Source of the DNA: Fangia hongkongensis FSC776 = DSM 21703
GTDB taxonomy: Bacteria > Pseudomonadota > Gammaproteobacteria > Francisellales > Francisellaceae
Direction: 5' to 3'
Assembly (NCBI RefSeq): GCF_000379445.1
Contig: NZ_KB902270.1
Coordinates: 124,001-188,000 of the forward strand
Length of the DNA stretch: 64,000 bases
Every line of letters starts with the position of its first letter. Position 1 is the first letter of the stretch. This document shows positions 33,951 through 44,025 of the stretch, piece after piece. The notes under the pieces are model-generated. The model made no database searches. It was not told the origin of the DNA and saw only the letters and a program-made list of their open reading frames with translations. A program made the position numbers and the translations under genes.

Positions 33951-34835
33951 ATGCAACAACAAAATTTCTACCGCTCAAGTACACTTGCCTATATACTTAT
34001 TTTGCCACAGCTCGTTATTACGATTTTATTCTTTATCTACCCTGCGATACAAAGTGTGATAGGCTCTTTTTATAGTAGCAACTTTTGGGGAACAATCAGT
34101 CACTTTTCAGGTCTTACAAACTATATTGATCTATTTAGCAATAAAAGTTACTTACAATCATTTGTAACCACAGCTATCTTTTCGATTGCTGTTGCCTTTT
34201 TAGCAATGGCACTTGGGCTTTTATTCGCTGTTTTAGTGATGAGAGTATTAAGAGGCGCACGGATATATAAAACTTTTATCCTCTGGCCGTATGCCGTTGC
34301 AACCGCTGTTACAGGTATTTTATGGGGGTTCTTATTTAACCCTGCTGTCGGGGTGATCACTTGGATACTTGCGCATTTTGGTGTTGACTGGAATTATTAC
34401 TCCAATGGGTCACAAGCACTTTTTGTTACTATTCTAGGCGCATCATGGCAACAAATAAGCTATAACTTTATCTTCTTTTTAGCAGGACTTGCAGCCATTC
34501 CAAAATCAATGTTTGAAGCCGCTGCTATAGATGGAGCAGGTCCCTTTAGACGCTTCTGGCAAATCGCCTTTCCTTTAATTTCACCAACAACCTTCTTCCT
34601 TTTAACAATCAACCTTGTTTATGCTTTTTTTGATACCTTCGGTATTATTGCAACCATGACACAAGGGGGGCCTGCAAATGCAACCAACATTCTTGTTTAT
34701 AATGTTTATGCCACAGGTTTCATCGGTCAACAAATTGGAAGCTCCTCTGCACAATCTGTCGTACTGATGGTTATTGTTATCGTTTTATCTGCAATCCAGT
34801 TTAAATATATCGAAAAGAAGGTGCATTACGCATGA
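33951..34835 (+). CDS. ugpA: Glycerol-3-phosphate-type ABC importer, permease UgpA
   Basis: This 294-residue inner-membrane permease has six spans and the EAA coupling loop (FEAAAIDGAGPFRRFWQIAF followed by PLISPTTFF) that docks on the ATPase. TMTQGGPANATNILVYNVY after it matches UgpA. It starts three bases behind ugpB and ends in an ATGA overlap with ugpE. Confidence 0.88.
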   Translation: MQQQNFYRSSTLAYILILPQLVITILFFIYPAIQSVIGSFYSSNFWGTISHFSGLTNYIDLFSNKSYLQSFVTTAIFSIAVAFLAMALGLLFAVLVMRVLRGARIYKTFILWPYAVATAVTGILWGFLFNPAVGVITWILAHFGVDWNYYSNGSQALFVTILGASWQQISYNFIFFLAGLAAIPKSMFEAAAIDGAGPFRRFWQIAFPLISPTTFFLLTINLVYAFFDTFGIIATMTQGGPANATNILVYNVYATGFIGQQIGSSSAQSVVLMVIVIVLSAIQFKYIEKKVHYA

Positions 34836-35689
34836 TGGTTGAACGACGTCCTTTATTAACATTTATAACACATGCCCTGCTTATCCTTGGCATTTTGATT
34901 ATGGCTTTGCCACTTTATGTTGCCTTTGTTACCTCGACACAATCTATGGAAGCGATCAACTCTGCCAAAGGTGTTATTCCAATGCTCCCAGGTGGACATA
35001 TGATAGAGAACTACAAAATTGCACTGACTGGCAGCACACATTTTGGCGTTCCCCCAGCTTTATTGTTACTTTGGAACAGCTTTTTAATGGCCATGGCAAT
35101 TGCTGTTGGCAAAATTGTACTTGCCATTATCTCTGCCTATGCTGTTGTTTATTTCAATTTTCGCTTTCGCATGGTGTTTTTCTGGCTTATATTTTTAACG
35201 CTTATGCTGCCAGTTGAAATACGCATTGTTCCAACCTATAACATCGTTGTAAATCTTGGAATGCTAAATACTTTTTCAGGATTAACACTGCCTTTAATTG
35301 CTTCAGCGACAGCAACTTTTATGTTTCGCCAGTTTTTCATGACCATTCCAAGACAATATGCAGAAGCAGCAAGCATAGATGGCGCAGGTCCTATTCGTTT
35401 TTTTATTGATGTTGTGCTGCCACTGTCTAAAACAAATATTGTTGCTCTATTTATTGTTATGTTTATCTATGGCTGGAATCAGTTTTTATGGCCACTTATT
35501 ATCACCTCCAGCGATCCTGCACTTCATACTATTGTAATGGGGCTAATGCAGGTGTCTGATACACTTGGCAATATCCCTAATTGGAATTACATTATGGCAG
35601 AGGTGATTTTAGCGACCATTATTCCTGTGGCGATTATCATTATTATGCAGCGCTGGTTTGTTAAAGGTTTAATTGAGACGGATAAGTAA
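34832..35689 (+). CDS. ugpE: Glycerol-3-phosphate-type ABC importer, permease UgpE
   Basis: This second six-span permease has 285 residues. The EAA loop reads YAEAASIDGAGPIRFFIDVV followed by LPLSKTN. The C-terminal MQRWFVKGLIETDK is nearly the same as the end of enterobacterial UgpE. NQFLWPLIITSSDPALHTIV is likewise a family segment. It pairs with UgpA to form the membrane channel. Confidence 0.88.
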   Translation: MMVERRPLLTFITHALLILGILIMALPLYVAFVTSTQSMEAINSAKGVIPMLPGGHMIENYKIALTGSTHFGVPPALLLLWNSFLMAMAIAVGKIVLAIISAYAVVYFNFRFRMVFFWLIFLTLMLPVEIRIVPTYNIVVNLGMLNTFSGLTLPLIASATATFMFRQFFMTIPRQYAEAASIDGAGPIRFFIDVVLPLSKTNIVALFIVMFIYGWNQFLWPLIITSSDPALHTIVMGLMQVSDTLGNIPNWNYIMAEVILATIIPVAIIIIMQRWFVKGLIETDK

Positions 35690-35690
35690 A

Positions 35691-36788
35691 ATGAGCACAT
35701 TATTATTAAAAGATATTACAAAGAGCTATTTAAAAACACCTGTTTTACAAGATATTAACTTGGATATTAAAGAAGGTGAATTTGTTGTGATTGTTGGCGC
35801 CTCTGGGTGTGGAAAATCAACGCTTCTTCGTACTATAGCGGGCCTTGAAAGCGCAAGCTCAGGCGCAATCTATATCGACAATCAGGATGTCACCAACAAA
35901 GAGCCAAAAGATCGTGATATTGCGATGGTATTTCAAAACTATGCGCTTTATCCTCACATGAAAGTATATGACAATATTGCTTATGGACTTAAAGTGAGAA
36001 AACGCCCTAAGGCTGAAATCAAAGAGCGAGTCAATAAGATCGCTACTTTATTACAAATTGATCATCTACTTGACAGAAAACCAAATGCATTATCAGGTGG
36101 ACAGCGTCAACGTGTTGCCATGGGAAGAGCGATTATCCGAAACCCTAAATTATTTTTATTTGATGAGCCGCTTTCGAATTTGGATGCAAAGCTTCGTGTT
36201 GATATGCGTCTTGAGATAAAACGACTACAGCAACAATTAAAAATCACAAGCTTATATGTGACGCATGATCAAGTAGAAGCAATGACTATGGCTGATCGCA
36301 TTGTGATCTTAAACAAAGGCTACATTGAGCAATTTGATACGCCCAAAATGCTTTATCAGAAACCAGCAAGCGTTTTTGTCGCAGGCTTCATAGGCGCGCC
36401 TTCCATGAACTTTATTAATGCAAAAACAACCGACAATGGCATTTGCCTTGAAGATGGTGGTGAGCTTGATATTGTTTTAGAAGATAACCATGATGCTGGC
36501 AAAGATATCATCATTGGTATTCGCCCTGAGCACCTACAACTAAGCGAACAGAAGAATGATGTTGATATTACCGTCACCGTTGACACCATCGAGCATCTTG
36601 GCGCTGAAACGCTATTATATGGTTTTATTCCAAGCAGCCAGACACGTATTACGATGAAAATAAATGGGTATTGGAGCGGCAGCGTTGGTGAAACGATTCA
36701 CCTTCACGCTCGAAAAGAACACCTTCATGCATTTGACCCTGATACAAAAAAACGAATCGATTTAAATAGACACATCCATTACGCCTAG
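35691..36788 (+). CDS. ugpC: ABC importer ATPase, UgpC/MalK type
   Basis: This 365-residue ATPase energises the UgpAE permease. Visible motifs are Walker A GASGCGKST, Q-loop MVFQNYALYPHM, signature LSGGQRQRVAMGRA, Walker B LFLFDEPLSNLD and the switch His in YVTHDQVEAM. The C-terminal regulatory TOBE/OB region (GFIGAPSMNF, IIGIRPEHLQL) is complete. ATG 35691 lies two bases after the ugpE stop. ugpQ, the usual phosphodiesterase partner, is not present. Confidence 0.92.
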   Translation: MSTLLLKDITKSYLKTPVLQDINLDIKEGEFVVIVGASGCGKSTLLRTIAGLESASSGAIYIDNQDVTNKEPKDRDIAMVFQNYALYPHMKVYDNIAYGLKVRKRPKAEIKERVNKIATLLQIDHLLDRKPNALSGGQRQRVAMGRAIIRNPKLFLFDEPLSNLDAKLRVDMRLEIKRLQQQLKITSLYVTHDQVEAMTMADRIVILNKGYIEQFDTPKMLYQKPASVFVAGFIGAPSMNFINAKTTDNGICLEDGGELDIVLEDNHDAGKDIIIGIRPEHLQLSEQKNDVDITVTVDTIEHLGAETLLYGFIPSSQTRITMKINGYWSGSVGETIHLHARKEHLHAFDPDTKKRIDLNRHIHYA

Positions 36789-36951
36789 AACTATTTGTAT
36801 TTTAAAGGCAAACATCCCCTTCCTAGCTAAAAGTGGCATGATCATCAAACTGCTTTAATCACAGATTTTTAAAGATGATTTTATGTGACAAAAGCAATTT
36901 TAATGGTTACCATGGAGAGCTTTTGCAATTTACAGGGGAATTTTATAATTT

Positions 36952-38433
36952 ATGTTAAGCTATAAAGATATGCCTAAAGGGGTGATAAATATTAACCTAC
37001 TACAAGTGTTTTCAACAGTAGGTTACGCCGTTTTAATGGGGCTTTTAAACTTTTACCTTAGCAATCACGGTGGCATGAGCCGCATGGAGGCAAATACATT
37101 AACCGCAAGTTTTTTTGCCATTAACTTTTTGTTTCACTTCCTAGGTGGAACAGTAGGTGGCAGATACCTTAGTTTTCGCGCGCTTTTTTCAGTCAGTCTT
37201 TGTTTACAGTTTATCGGGCTTTGTCTTATTGCTGTTCATGAATACAGCATTATTTTGATTGGGATGGCCGTATTCATCACAGGAGCCGGCCTTAATGTCA
37301 GCTGCATCAATATGATGTTAACTCAGTTATTTTCCCAAAATGATAAAAGAAGACGCATTGCATTTTCTGTCAATTATAGTTTTATGAACATTGGCTTTGT
37401 TCTAAGCTTTATTGTTGCAGGAATTTTACAAGGACATAATCTCTACAGTGTTGCTTTTATTTTTGCGGCAGTTTGTATTGTTATTTCAATGGGCATTCAC
37501 CTGCGCACTTGGAAGTATGTTACTGACAAGGGAACTTTCTTTGCTGAGCGTTTTGCTAAAGGAGAGCATAATTATTTTATTGCCCCTGTTATTATTTCTG
37601 CCTGTTTAGTATTTGCTTTTTTCCTTATGCATCACCCTGAAATCGGCTCATCTCTTATTTACGTTGTATTTTTTGTTGTTTTAGCATTAATGATTAACCT
37701 TGCACGCAAGCAAGATGCAACTTATCGCGCGAAGATCTACTCTTATTTGATTCTTAGCGTTGCAAGCATGATCTTTGCCTGTGTTCAGGGCTTACAATCT
37801 ACCGCACTTGAGAACTTTGTTGAATTTAACACAACTAAGTCTTTACTTGGCATTCCAATGCAACCGGCTACCGTTAATTTATTTGAAAGCTTAGGAGTCA
37901 TTATTTTCGGCATTTTCCTTGCAAATGCGATGAGAAGACGCCAATCACTCAATCGCCCTTATTCGCCTGGGTATCTTGTTACAAAAGGTTTAAGTCTTTA
38001 TATTTTTGCCTTTTTAATGATACCACTTGGTATCTGGGTAACAGGTGGTGTTAATGCAATTAATGTTATCTTCCCAATTTTGCTTTTACTGATCGTTGCA
38101 GCGGGAGAAATTCATGTTAATGCTGTTAACTACGCGATGGCTGGAGAAATGATTCGCCCTCAACATCAAGGGCTTTTTACAGGGTATCTATTTATGAACG
38201 TTGCCTTTGGTATCAATCTTGCAGGCCCCATCTCAAACTATGCTCTTAGCGCAGCCAATGAGACAGGTAGCTTATCCCCTGCAGCAACTAACCCAACCTA
38301 TACACACATTTTCTTAGCAATGACTGTGGTGGCAATCATTATTACGGTTATATTCGCTTTTTTACTCAAGCAGATTAACCACATGGTAAGTGCCAATAAA
38401 GTTCAGGCGAACTTACAAAGTGAGCTTGAATAA
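36952..38433 (+). CDS. Divergent POT (proton-dependent oligopeptide) family transporter
   Basis: This 493-residue carrier has about fourteen hydrophobic segments. The overall layout (FLGGTVGGRYLSFRALFSVS in loop 2-3, FSVNYSFMNIGFVLSFIVAG in span 4-5, AGEIHVNAVNYAMAGEMIRP in span 10) follows the peptide transporters DtpA-D. The canonical ExxERFxYY of span 1 is not present (here LLQVFSTVGYAVLMGLLNFY), so proton coupling or substrate may differ. Its 3' end overlaps bioD by 31 bp. The 163 bases upstream show no clear operator apart from ATGGT-T-ACCAT at 36903-36913. Confidence 0.75.
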   Translation: MLSYKDMPKGVININLLQVFSTVGYAVLMGLLNFYLSNHGGMSRMEANTLTASFFAINFLFHFLGGTVGGRYLSFRALFSVSLCLQFIGLCLIAVHEYSIILIGMAVFITGAGLNVSCINMMLTQLFSQNDKRRRIAFSVNYSFMNIGFVLSFIVAGILQGHNLYSVAFIFAAVCIVISMGIHLRTWKYVTDKGTFFAERFAKGEHNYFIAPVIISACLVFAFFLMHHPEIGSSLIYVVFFVVLALMINLARKQDATYRAKIYSYLILSVASMIFACVQGLQSTALENFVEFNTTKSLLGIPMQPATVNLFESLGVIIFGIFLANAMRRRQSLNRPYSPGYLVTKGLSLYIFAFLMIPLGIWVTGGVNAINVIFPILLLLIVAAGEIHVNAVNYAMAGEMIRPQHQGLFTGYLFMNVAFGINLAGPISNYALSAANETGSLSPAATNPTYTHIFLAMTVVAIIITVIFAFLLKQINHMVSANKVQANLQSELE

Positions 38434-39101
38434 CTAAACTCTGCAAGCTTGCTAACCCCCATCATTTTCTCTAAAGTCTGAACATTTTCATAATATACAG
38501 ACATATTAGGATCGATCTGGTTGGCAACCCAACCTAAGCATTCAACCTGATGCATTTTGAGATAATCAACCGTTAAAAGCGCATGATTAATACAGCCAAG
38601 CTTCATACCAACGACCAAAATAACAGGAATGTTCAAGCTTTTAAATACATCAATGTATAACTCATTATGATTTAATGGCACAAGTATTCCGCCAGCCGCT
38701 TCAATCAAACTCACATCAGATTTGACCTCATTAAGGCTATTTTCAATAGCTCTTTGTATAGCATCAACACTCAGCATGTCACCCATTTCAGCTGCTGCAA
38801 TATGCGGCGCGATTGGCTTTTGGTAGATGACTGGATTAACCAAATTATATGGAAGCTTGACAGACGATGCTTCCATAAGGGCTAATGCATCCTCATTGAC
38901 AAGATTACCATTGTGAAAAAAAGCACCTGAAGCAATGGGTTTCATTGCAAAAGTTGCATGATTTTGTTGATTACAATACTCTAAAAGCTTGACTGTTACA
39001 TAGGTTTTACCAACCTCTGTATCGGTTCCAACAATACCAATGCGTGGATTATCGCCGATCAATACATTCAATCTTTCATCATAAAAATCATCTAATGGCA
39101 C
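38403..39101 (-). CDS. bioD: Dethiobiotin synthetase
   Basis: BioD closes the ureido ring of dethiobiotin using ATP and CO2. The P-loop GIVGTDTEVGKTYVTVKLL is diagnostic, with KPIASGA and EAAGGILVPLN following. Length is 232 residues. The GTG start at 39101 is preceded by AGGAG at a 9-base distance and lies inside the end of bioC (14-bp overlap). It is last of the bioBF-esterase-CD unit. Confidence 0.95.
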   Translation of the reverse strand: MPLDDFYDERLNVLIGDNPRIGIVGTDTEVGKTYVTVKLLEYCNQQNHATFAMKPIASGAFFHNGNLVNEDALALMEASSVKLPYNLVNPVIYQKPIAPHIAAAEMGDMLSVDAIQRAIENSLNEVKSDVSLIEAAGGILVPLNHNELYIDVFKSLNIPVILVVGMKLGCINHALLTVDYLKMHQVECLGWVANQIDPNMSVYYENVQTLEKMMGVSKLAEFSYSSSLCKFA

Positions 39102-39825
39102 AAATATATACTCCTATATGATAAGTTAAACTCGCAGGCTTATTAATATTAAGATACTGGCGAACTGAAGATAAGCTATATGCCTTTGATCCAATATAGG
39201 TATCTACACCTGTTTTCTTTAAATGTTTTAATTGGCAAAGCTGACTCGGAAAAGAAACTTGCTCAAACAACTCATTACTAAAGCACAGCTCATATCCTGA
39301 ATCTGCCAATAACTTTATGGTTGAAGCATGGCTTTTAAAATGATTGATACGAAAATCACTTAACTCACTAAAGGTGTGTTGAAGTGGAATACTAAAACAG
39401 AGATAGCCAGGTTGTTTTAGCTGTAACTTGACTCGATGAATCAGATCCTTGAAATCTCTTGACCAATGCAAAGACATATTTGCATAGAGAATATCATACT
39501 CTCCAATAGCACTTAGATCATCATCAAAATCTTGCAAAGAAAAATCAATAGCATCATGATGTTGATAATAAGATTTTGCTGTCAGATACATCTTTTTAGC
39601 GCCATCGATACCAAGATAGTTTTTAATAGCAAATTGCTTTATCAAAAGCGCACAATCTCTTGCAGTCCCACAACCAAGTTCCAAAAGGCTAATATCTTTA
39701 AAAGAACGTATCCCTTCTTCTTTCGCCATCATTTCCAATAAATAACTACCAACCAACTCCTGAACACTTGCTTCCTTTTCATAGTTATGAGCTGCACGAT
39801 TAAAATGAGTTGCTACATCAAACAT
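39088..39825 (-). CDS. bioC: Malonyl-ACP O-methyltransferase BioC
   Basis: BioC methylates malonyl-ACP so that fatty-acid enzymes can extend it to pimeloyl-ACP. The 245-residue protein opens FDVATHFNRAAHNYEKEASV, the BioC signature (xxFxxAAxxYxxxAxxQ). SAM motif I is LLELGCGTARDCALL and the post-motif is DILYANMSLHW. ATG 39825 has GGAGAG six bases upstream, so upstream residues are not translated. It overlaps the esterase gene by 8 bp. Confidence 0.94.
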   Translation of the reverse strand: MFDVATHFNRAAHNYEKEASVQELVGSYLLEMMAKEEGIRSFKDISLLELGCGTARDCALLIKQFAIKNYLGIDGAKKMYLTAKSYYQHHDAIDFSLQDFDDDLSAIGEYDILYANMSLHWSRDFKDLIHRVKLQLKQPGYLCFSIPLQHTFSELSDFRINHFKSHASTIKLLADSGYELCFSNELFEQVSFPSQLCQLKHLKKTGVDTYIGSKAYSLSSVRQYLNINKPASLTYHIGVYICAIR

Positions 39826-40480
39826 AACGCTCTCCAAGTAAGCTTAAATGATTATGCCCGTTCATCATGATAATATTTGGCAACGTGACGCCATTTAATA
39901 GAAATGTGTTATCGATAATATGATCTCGCTCTGCGAGATAAATCTTAACCTTGCCAGAGGCAAGTAAAATAGCCAACTCATCTTGTATTACAGAAAAATC
40001 AAACATCCATTTAAGTGCAAATAAATGACTCTCTTTTTGTGTTTTATTCCCTAGCGTTGTATTTGCTCTTAACCAGTTTATTTTTTCCCTATCGCCATCT
40101 GCCACTAAGGTGAAAAAATGCCTTGTAAGTTTCTGGGGGGTTTTATCAAACGCCTGATAAAATGCGAGCTTTTCTTTCTCGGTGAGATTCAATTTAAATG
40201 CTGGCGCATAGAAATAAATTCTAGATGCAGTCAACCTTTGAGTTCTTATTAACTCCATGATAACGATCGCAGAGAAAGACCAAGCATATATCACCTTAAT
40301 ATGCACAAGCGCTTGGGCAAGCATATCTAAAATACGCTCTTTTCCTAAATGATGGAAATCTGTAATGGTAAACCTCTCACCCTTCCCCTCACCTTTAGAG
40401 ATAATACCTTGCCATAAGCTCTCTGAAAACCCCCAGCCACTTAAGTAGGCAACTTCATTAGAAACAAACCCATTTAACAT
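39818..40480 (-). CDS. Putative pimeloyl-ACP methyl ester esterase (BioH/BioG-like)
   Basis: This 220-residue alpha/beta-hydrolase lies between bioF and bioC, the place of the esterase that removes the methyl group set by BioC. It starts with VAYLSGWGFSESLWQGI, like the oxyanion region of BioH (LHGWG). The nucleophile elbow is IYAWSFSAIV with Ser68, so the usual G-x-S-x-G is A-W-S-F-S. Likely triad partners are an Asp in LAERDHIID (about 186) and His209/211 in NGHNHL. Its size is like BioG. Other lineages use BioJ, BioK or BioV. The exact family is unresolved. Confidence 0.72.
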   Translation of the reverse strand: MLNGFVSNEVAYLSGWGFSESLWQGIISKGEGKGERFTITDFHHLGKERILDMLAQALVHIKVIYAWSFSAIVIMELIRTQRLTASRIYFYAPAFKLNLTEKEKLAFYQAFDKTPQKLTRHFFTLVADGDREKINWLRANTTLGNKTQKESHLFALKWMFDFSVIQDELAILLASGKVKIYLAERDHIIDNTFLLNGVTLPNIIMMNGHNHLSLLGERYV

Positions 40481-41652
40481 AACGCTTCTCTCTTTTGAAG
40501 GCTAATGACCAAGAGTTTGATCAACTCATCAATGTGTGATAGCTGGTGAGTAGCTGACAGGGATATTCTTAATCTTGCCGTATCTTTGGGCACTGTTGGT
40601 GGGCGGACGCATGAGACCAACATTCCTTTTGACAATAGTTTTTGCTGTAGTGTCACAGTTAAAGCATTATCCTTAATCAAAATAGAGCGTACAGGCGTCA
40701 TTTGATCATTGTATAAAGGCAAATTATGCTGTTTTGCTAAGTCGTTAAAATATTGAATATTTTCAAATAATTTATGCCTCAATCTCTCTTCTGAATGAAG
40801 TAGCTCCAAAGATGTTCTTAGTGCTTCGCTGATAAAAGGAGGTGCCGCAGTAGAGTAAATATACGCCCTTGCAGTATTCACCAATATCTCAATGATCTCC
40901 TTTGAAGCACAAATCATCGCTCCTGCTCCCCCCATCGCTTTACCCAAAGGAACAACACAAATAGGCACCTCTTTAAAGCTTAGCCCTCCTTCATTCACAC
41001 TCCCCTTCCCTCCAGCACCTAAAACGCCAAATCCATGCGCATCATCAACAACCAGATGTTGTTTATCCTGAATGACTTTATAGATAGTGCTAAGTGGCGC
41101 AATATCACCATCCATGCTAAAGATGCCTTCTGTCACACAGTAATCAGCATTGGATCTAGCTGATATCCGCTGAAGCGACAAAAGATCTTGATGTCGGTAA
41201 CGCATAAGCTTTCCCCCTGAAAGCCTTACCCCATCAATAACAGATGCATGAATATACTTATCAGCAATAATTGTCTTATCTTTCCTTGCTAAAAAGCTCA
41301 TAAGCGCAAGGTTTGCTTGGTATCCGGAGTTGAAAAACATAGCACAAGGATACCCTATAAAATCGGCAAACTCCTTTTCAAAGGTTGCTGTTGCTTTAGA
41401 GTAGCCACTAACAACAGGCGAAGAGCCACTTCCAAAACCATAGTGATTTACCGCCTTTATCAGCGCTTTTTGTACCGCTTTATGCTGAGATAAACCAAGA
41501 TAATCGTTACTGCTAAAATCAATACAACTTCGGCCATCAATTTCTTTGCTCGCCTCTTGTGTATAAAATGCACGGCGCTGTCGATAGAGCGCCTTTTTTT
41601 TGATTATGTTTATCTCATTTATCTGATCTAACACCCGCCTATTAGAGTACAT
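40474..41652 (-). CDS. bioF: 8-amino-7-oxononanoate synthase
   Basis: BioF is a PLP enzyme that condenses pimeloyl-ACP with alanine. At 392 residues it carries [14 protein letters not shown] at the start, the substrate segment [20 protein letters not shown], the PLP aspartate region [15 protein letters not shown] and the Schiff-base Lys in [13 protein letters not shown]. It overlaps bioB by 11 bp and the esterase by 7 bp, consistent with one polycistron. Confidence 0.96.
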   Translation of the reverse strand: MYSNRRVLDQINEINIIKKKALYRQRRAFYTQEASKEIDGRSCIDFSSNDYLGLSQHKAVQKALIKAVNHYGFGSGSSPVVSGYSKATATFEKEFADFIGYPCAMFFNSGYQANLALMSFLARKDKTIIADKYIHASVIDGVRLSGGKLMRYRHQDLLSLQRISARSNADYCVTEGIFSMDGDIAPLSTIYKVIQDKQHLVVDDAHGFGVLGAGGKGSVNEGGLSFKEVPICVVPLGKAMGGAGAMICASKEIIEILVNTARAYIYSTAAPPFISEALRTSLELLHSEERLRHKLFENIQYFNDLAKQHNLPLYNDQMTPVRSILIKDNALTVTLQQKLLSKGMLVSCVRPPTVPKDTARLRISLSATHQLSHIDELIKLLVISLQKREALC

Positions 41653-42643
41653 TTAAAGATTCATCGTCTATTTGATCAATGCGCTTAGCTTTAGCCTCCA
41701 TATTACTTTCGATGCCAAGCCCTAATTTTTTTAATAGTTTTAAATCATTATTTTGATCTGGATTTGCCGTTGTTAATAGCCTCTCTCCATAAAAAATTGA
41801 GTTTGCTCCTGCCATAAAACATAAGGCCTGCATCTCCTCGTTCATTTCAGTGCGGCCAGCAGAAAGGCGAACTTTACTGGTGGGCAGTAATATTCTTGCC
41901 ACAGCGATGGTACGAACAAAATCAAAATTATCCACTTTAGCCATTTTAAGTTCATCCCCTAGTGGCGTTCCTGGAACAGGAATTAACTTATTAATTGGGA
42001 CACTTGCAGGTGGTGTATCTAAAGAGGCAAGCATCATAAGCATCTCTAATCTGTCTTCAGTTGTCTCGCCCATCCCTAAAATACCACCAGAGCAAACTTT
42101 CATTCCTGAACTTGAGACATTTTTAAGCGTCTCAATTCGTGATGAAAATGTCCGTGTTGTAATAATCTCTGGATAATAGCTCTCGGAGGTATCAATATTA
42201 TGGTTGTAATAATCAAGTCCCGCTTCAGCGAGCTTATCGGAATCTTCTTTAGTCAACATGCCAAGTGTCATACAAGTTTCCAGTCCAAGATCTTTAATGG
42301 ATTGAATAATATTAATTAACTCTGGCATTTTACTCTTCGGTGGATTTCGCCAAGCTGCCCCCATACAAAAACGCTTTGCGCCCATTTCTTTGGCTTTTTT
42401 TGCTCTTGCAACAATAAGATTACAAGGGAGCAGCTTTTCTTTTTCTACATTTGTCTTGTAATGCCCGCTTTGTGGACAGTACTTACAATCCTCTGGACAA
42501 CTTCCCGTTTTAATACTGAGTAAAGTACACAGCTCAACTTCATCTTTAAAGTGTTTTTGGTGTACTGATTGCGCTTGAAATAATAATTGATTAAATGGTT
42601 GATGATAAATCTCTAGTAACTCAGGTAGCGTGTAGCTTGTCAT
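41642..42643 (-). CDS. bioB: Biotin synthase
   Basis: BioB is a radical-SAM enzyme that inserts sulfur into dethiobiotin. The SAM cluster motif is [20 protein letters not shown] (CX3CX2C), and the [2Fe-2S] ligand segments are seen in [23 protein letters not shown] and the Arg of [12 protein letters not shown]. Length is 333 residues. It is the first gene of the minus-strand biotin operon, opposite bioA. Confidence 0.97.
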   Translation of the reverse strand: MTSYTLPELLEIYHQPFNQLLFQAQSVHQKHFKDEVELCTLLSIKTGSCPEDCKYCPQSGHYKTNVEKEKLLPCNLIVARAKKAKEMGAKRFCMGAAWRNPPKSKMPELINIIQSIKDLGLETCMTLGMLTKEDSDKLAEAGLDYYNHNIDTSESYYPEIITTRTFSSRIETLKNVSSSGMKVCSGGILGMGETTEDRLEMLMMLASLDTPPASVPINKLIPVPGTPLGDELKMAKVDNFDFVRTIAVARILLPTSKVRLSAGRTEMNEEMQALCFMAGANSIFYGERLLTTANPDQNNDLKLLKKLGLGIESNMEAKAKRIDQIDDESLNVL

Positions 42644-42659
42644 TGTTTTTGATCGGTTA

Positions 42660-42687
42660 TTTACATTGGCTTTAATCTAGGTATAAT
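42660..42687 (+). promoter_or_regulatory. bioA promoter
   Basis: TTTACA (42660-42665) and TATAAT (42682-42687) are separated by 16 bases. Transcription would start near 42694, downstream of the in-frame ATG at 42690, which supports the later start of bioA at 42732. The region must also serve bioB in the other direction. A clear BirA-type operator was not found. Confidence 0.55.
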
Positions 42688-42731
42688 TTTTGCATCAGTC
42701 AACTAATATTTTTAAATTAAGTTTACTAGCT

Positions 42732-44021
42732 ATGTATTCAACTCCTATATGGCACCCATGCTCACAAATGAAAGACTATGAAAGCTTCACTCCGCTTTCC
42801 ATTCAATCCGCTTCAAAAAGTTACCTTACCTTACAAACAGGGGAAAAACTTATTGATGCTATCTCTAGCTGGTGGTGTAAATCACTGGGACACAACCACC
42901 CAAAGATCAAACAAGCCATTATTACTCAGCTTGACTCGCTTGAGCATACTATTTTAGCCAATACGACCAATCAAATAATTGAGGCTTTAACCGAAAGCTT
43001 ATGTGATATTACTAAAATGGATAAGGTATTATTTGCAAGTGATGGCTCTTGTGCGGTTGAGATTGCAATGAAGATGTCGATACAAGCCAGAGTGATTCGA
43101 GGACAAAGCGATAAATGCAAATTTATTGCACTGCAAAATGCCTATCACGGTGAAACGGCAGCAACACTTAGTGTCAGTGATCTTGGGCTTTATAAAAATG
43201 CCTATCAAAGTCTTCTTTTTGATTGTGAATATATTCCTGATATTCCCTACGTTACAGGGGAAGGTGACCCTTTATGGCATGATGCTGAAAAAGAATGGCT
43301 CCAAGCTCAAAGCTTTCTAAATCAGCATAGACAAATGCTTAATGCCATTATCATTGAGCCGATTGTGCAAGGCGCGGGGGGAATGCTTGTTTATTCACAA
43401 GATTTTATCAAACGCCTTGGTCTTTGGTGTAAAGAGAATGATGTTTATCTTATTGCAGATGAAATCATGACAGGCATTGGTCGCACAGGTAAAATGCTGG
43501 CACTAGAGCATGCTGACATTCAAGCTGATTTTATTTGCCTATCAAAGGGGCTCACAAGCGGTGTTCTTCCACTTAGTGTTACGCTAACTCACGAATCTAT
43601 ATATGAAATTTTCTATGATGATTATGAGACATATAAAGCCTTTATGCATTCACATACACATAGTGGAAACACCCTTGCTTCAGCGTGTGCTTTAAGCGTT
43701 TTGGAGATCTTTCAAAAGGAAAATACTTTAGAGTATGTTCAGCAAACGCTACATCCTACGATGCTTCAGAATATGCACGACATCTCTCACAATACCAAGC
43801 TCCTTCATAATATTCGAAGCATTGGTGGCATTATTGCTGCCGATATCAAATCCCCTAAATTTACCCGATCAGGATATCGTGTTTTTCAACAAGCCGTAAA
43901 ACTTGGCGCCCTACTACGCCCACTTGGTAACACCATTTACTGGATGCCACCACTAAACACTGAGGTTCATACCTTAAATGAGCTTGCTAAGATAACTGAA
44001 AAAGCGCTATTAGCTTACTGA
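42732..44021 (+). CDS. bioA: Adenosylmethionine-8-amino-7-oxononanoate aminotransferase
   Basis: BioA transfers an amino group from SAM to make 7,8-diaminopelargonate. The 429-residue protein starts MYSTPIWHPCSQMKDYE, aligning with the WHP-x-(S/T)-x-M opening of the family; the Tyr of E. coli HPYT is Cys here. Other landmarks are DAISSWWCKSLGHNHP, NAYHGETAATLSVSD, DEIMTGIGRTGKM and the PLP Lys in CLSKGLTSGVLPLS. It reads away from bioB and ends four bases before the convergent ligase-like gene. Confidence 0.96.
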   Translation: MYSTPIWHPCSQMKDYESFTPLSIQSASKSYLTLQTGEKLIDAISSWWCKSLGHNHPKIKQAIITQLDSLEHTILANTTNQIIEALTESLCDITKMDKVLFASDGSCAVEIAMKMSIQARVIRGQSDKCKFIALQNAYHGETAATLSVSDLGLYKNAYQSLLFDCEYIPDIPYVTGEGDPLWHDAEKEWLQAQSFLNQHRQMLNAIIIEPIVQGAGGMLVYSQDFIKRLGLWCKENDVYLIADEIMTGIGRTGKMLALEHADIQADFICLSKGLTSGVLPLSVTLTHESIYEIFYDDYETYKAFMHSHTHSGNTLASACALSVLEIFQKENTLEYVQQTLHPTMLQNMHDISHNTKLLHNIRSIGGIIAADIKSPKFTRSGYRVFQQAVKLGALLRPLGNTIYWMPPLNTEVHTLNELAKITEKALLAY

Positions 44022-44025
44022 TAAG

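Noticed and set aside
42644-42731. BirA-type biotin operator between bioB and bioA
   Set aside because: No pair matching TTGTAAACC-N14-16-GGTTTACAA was found; only promoter elements are clear.
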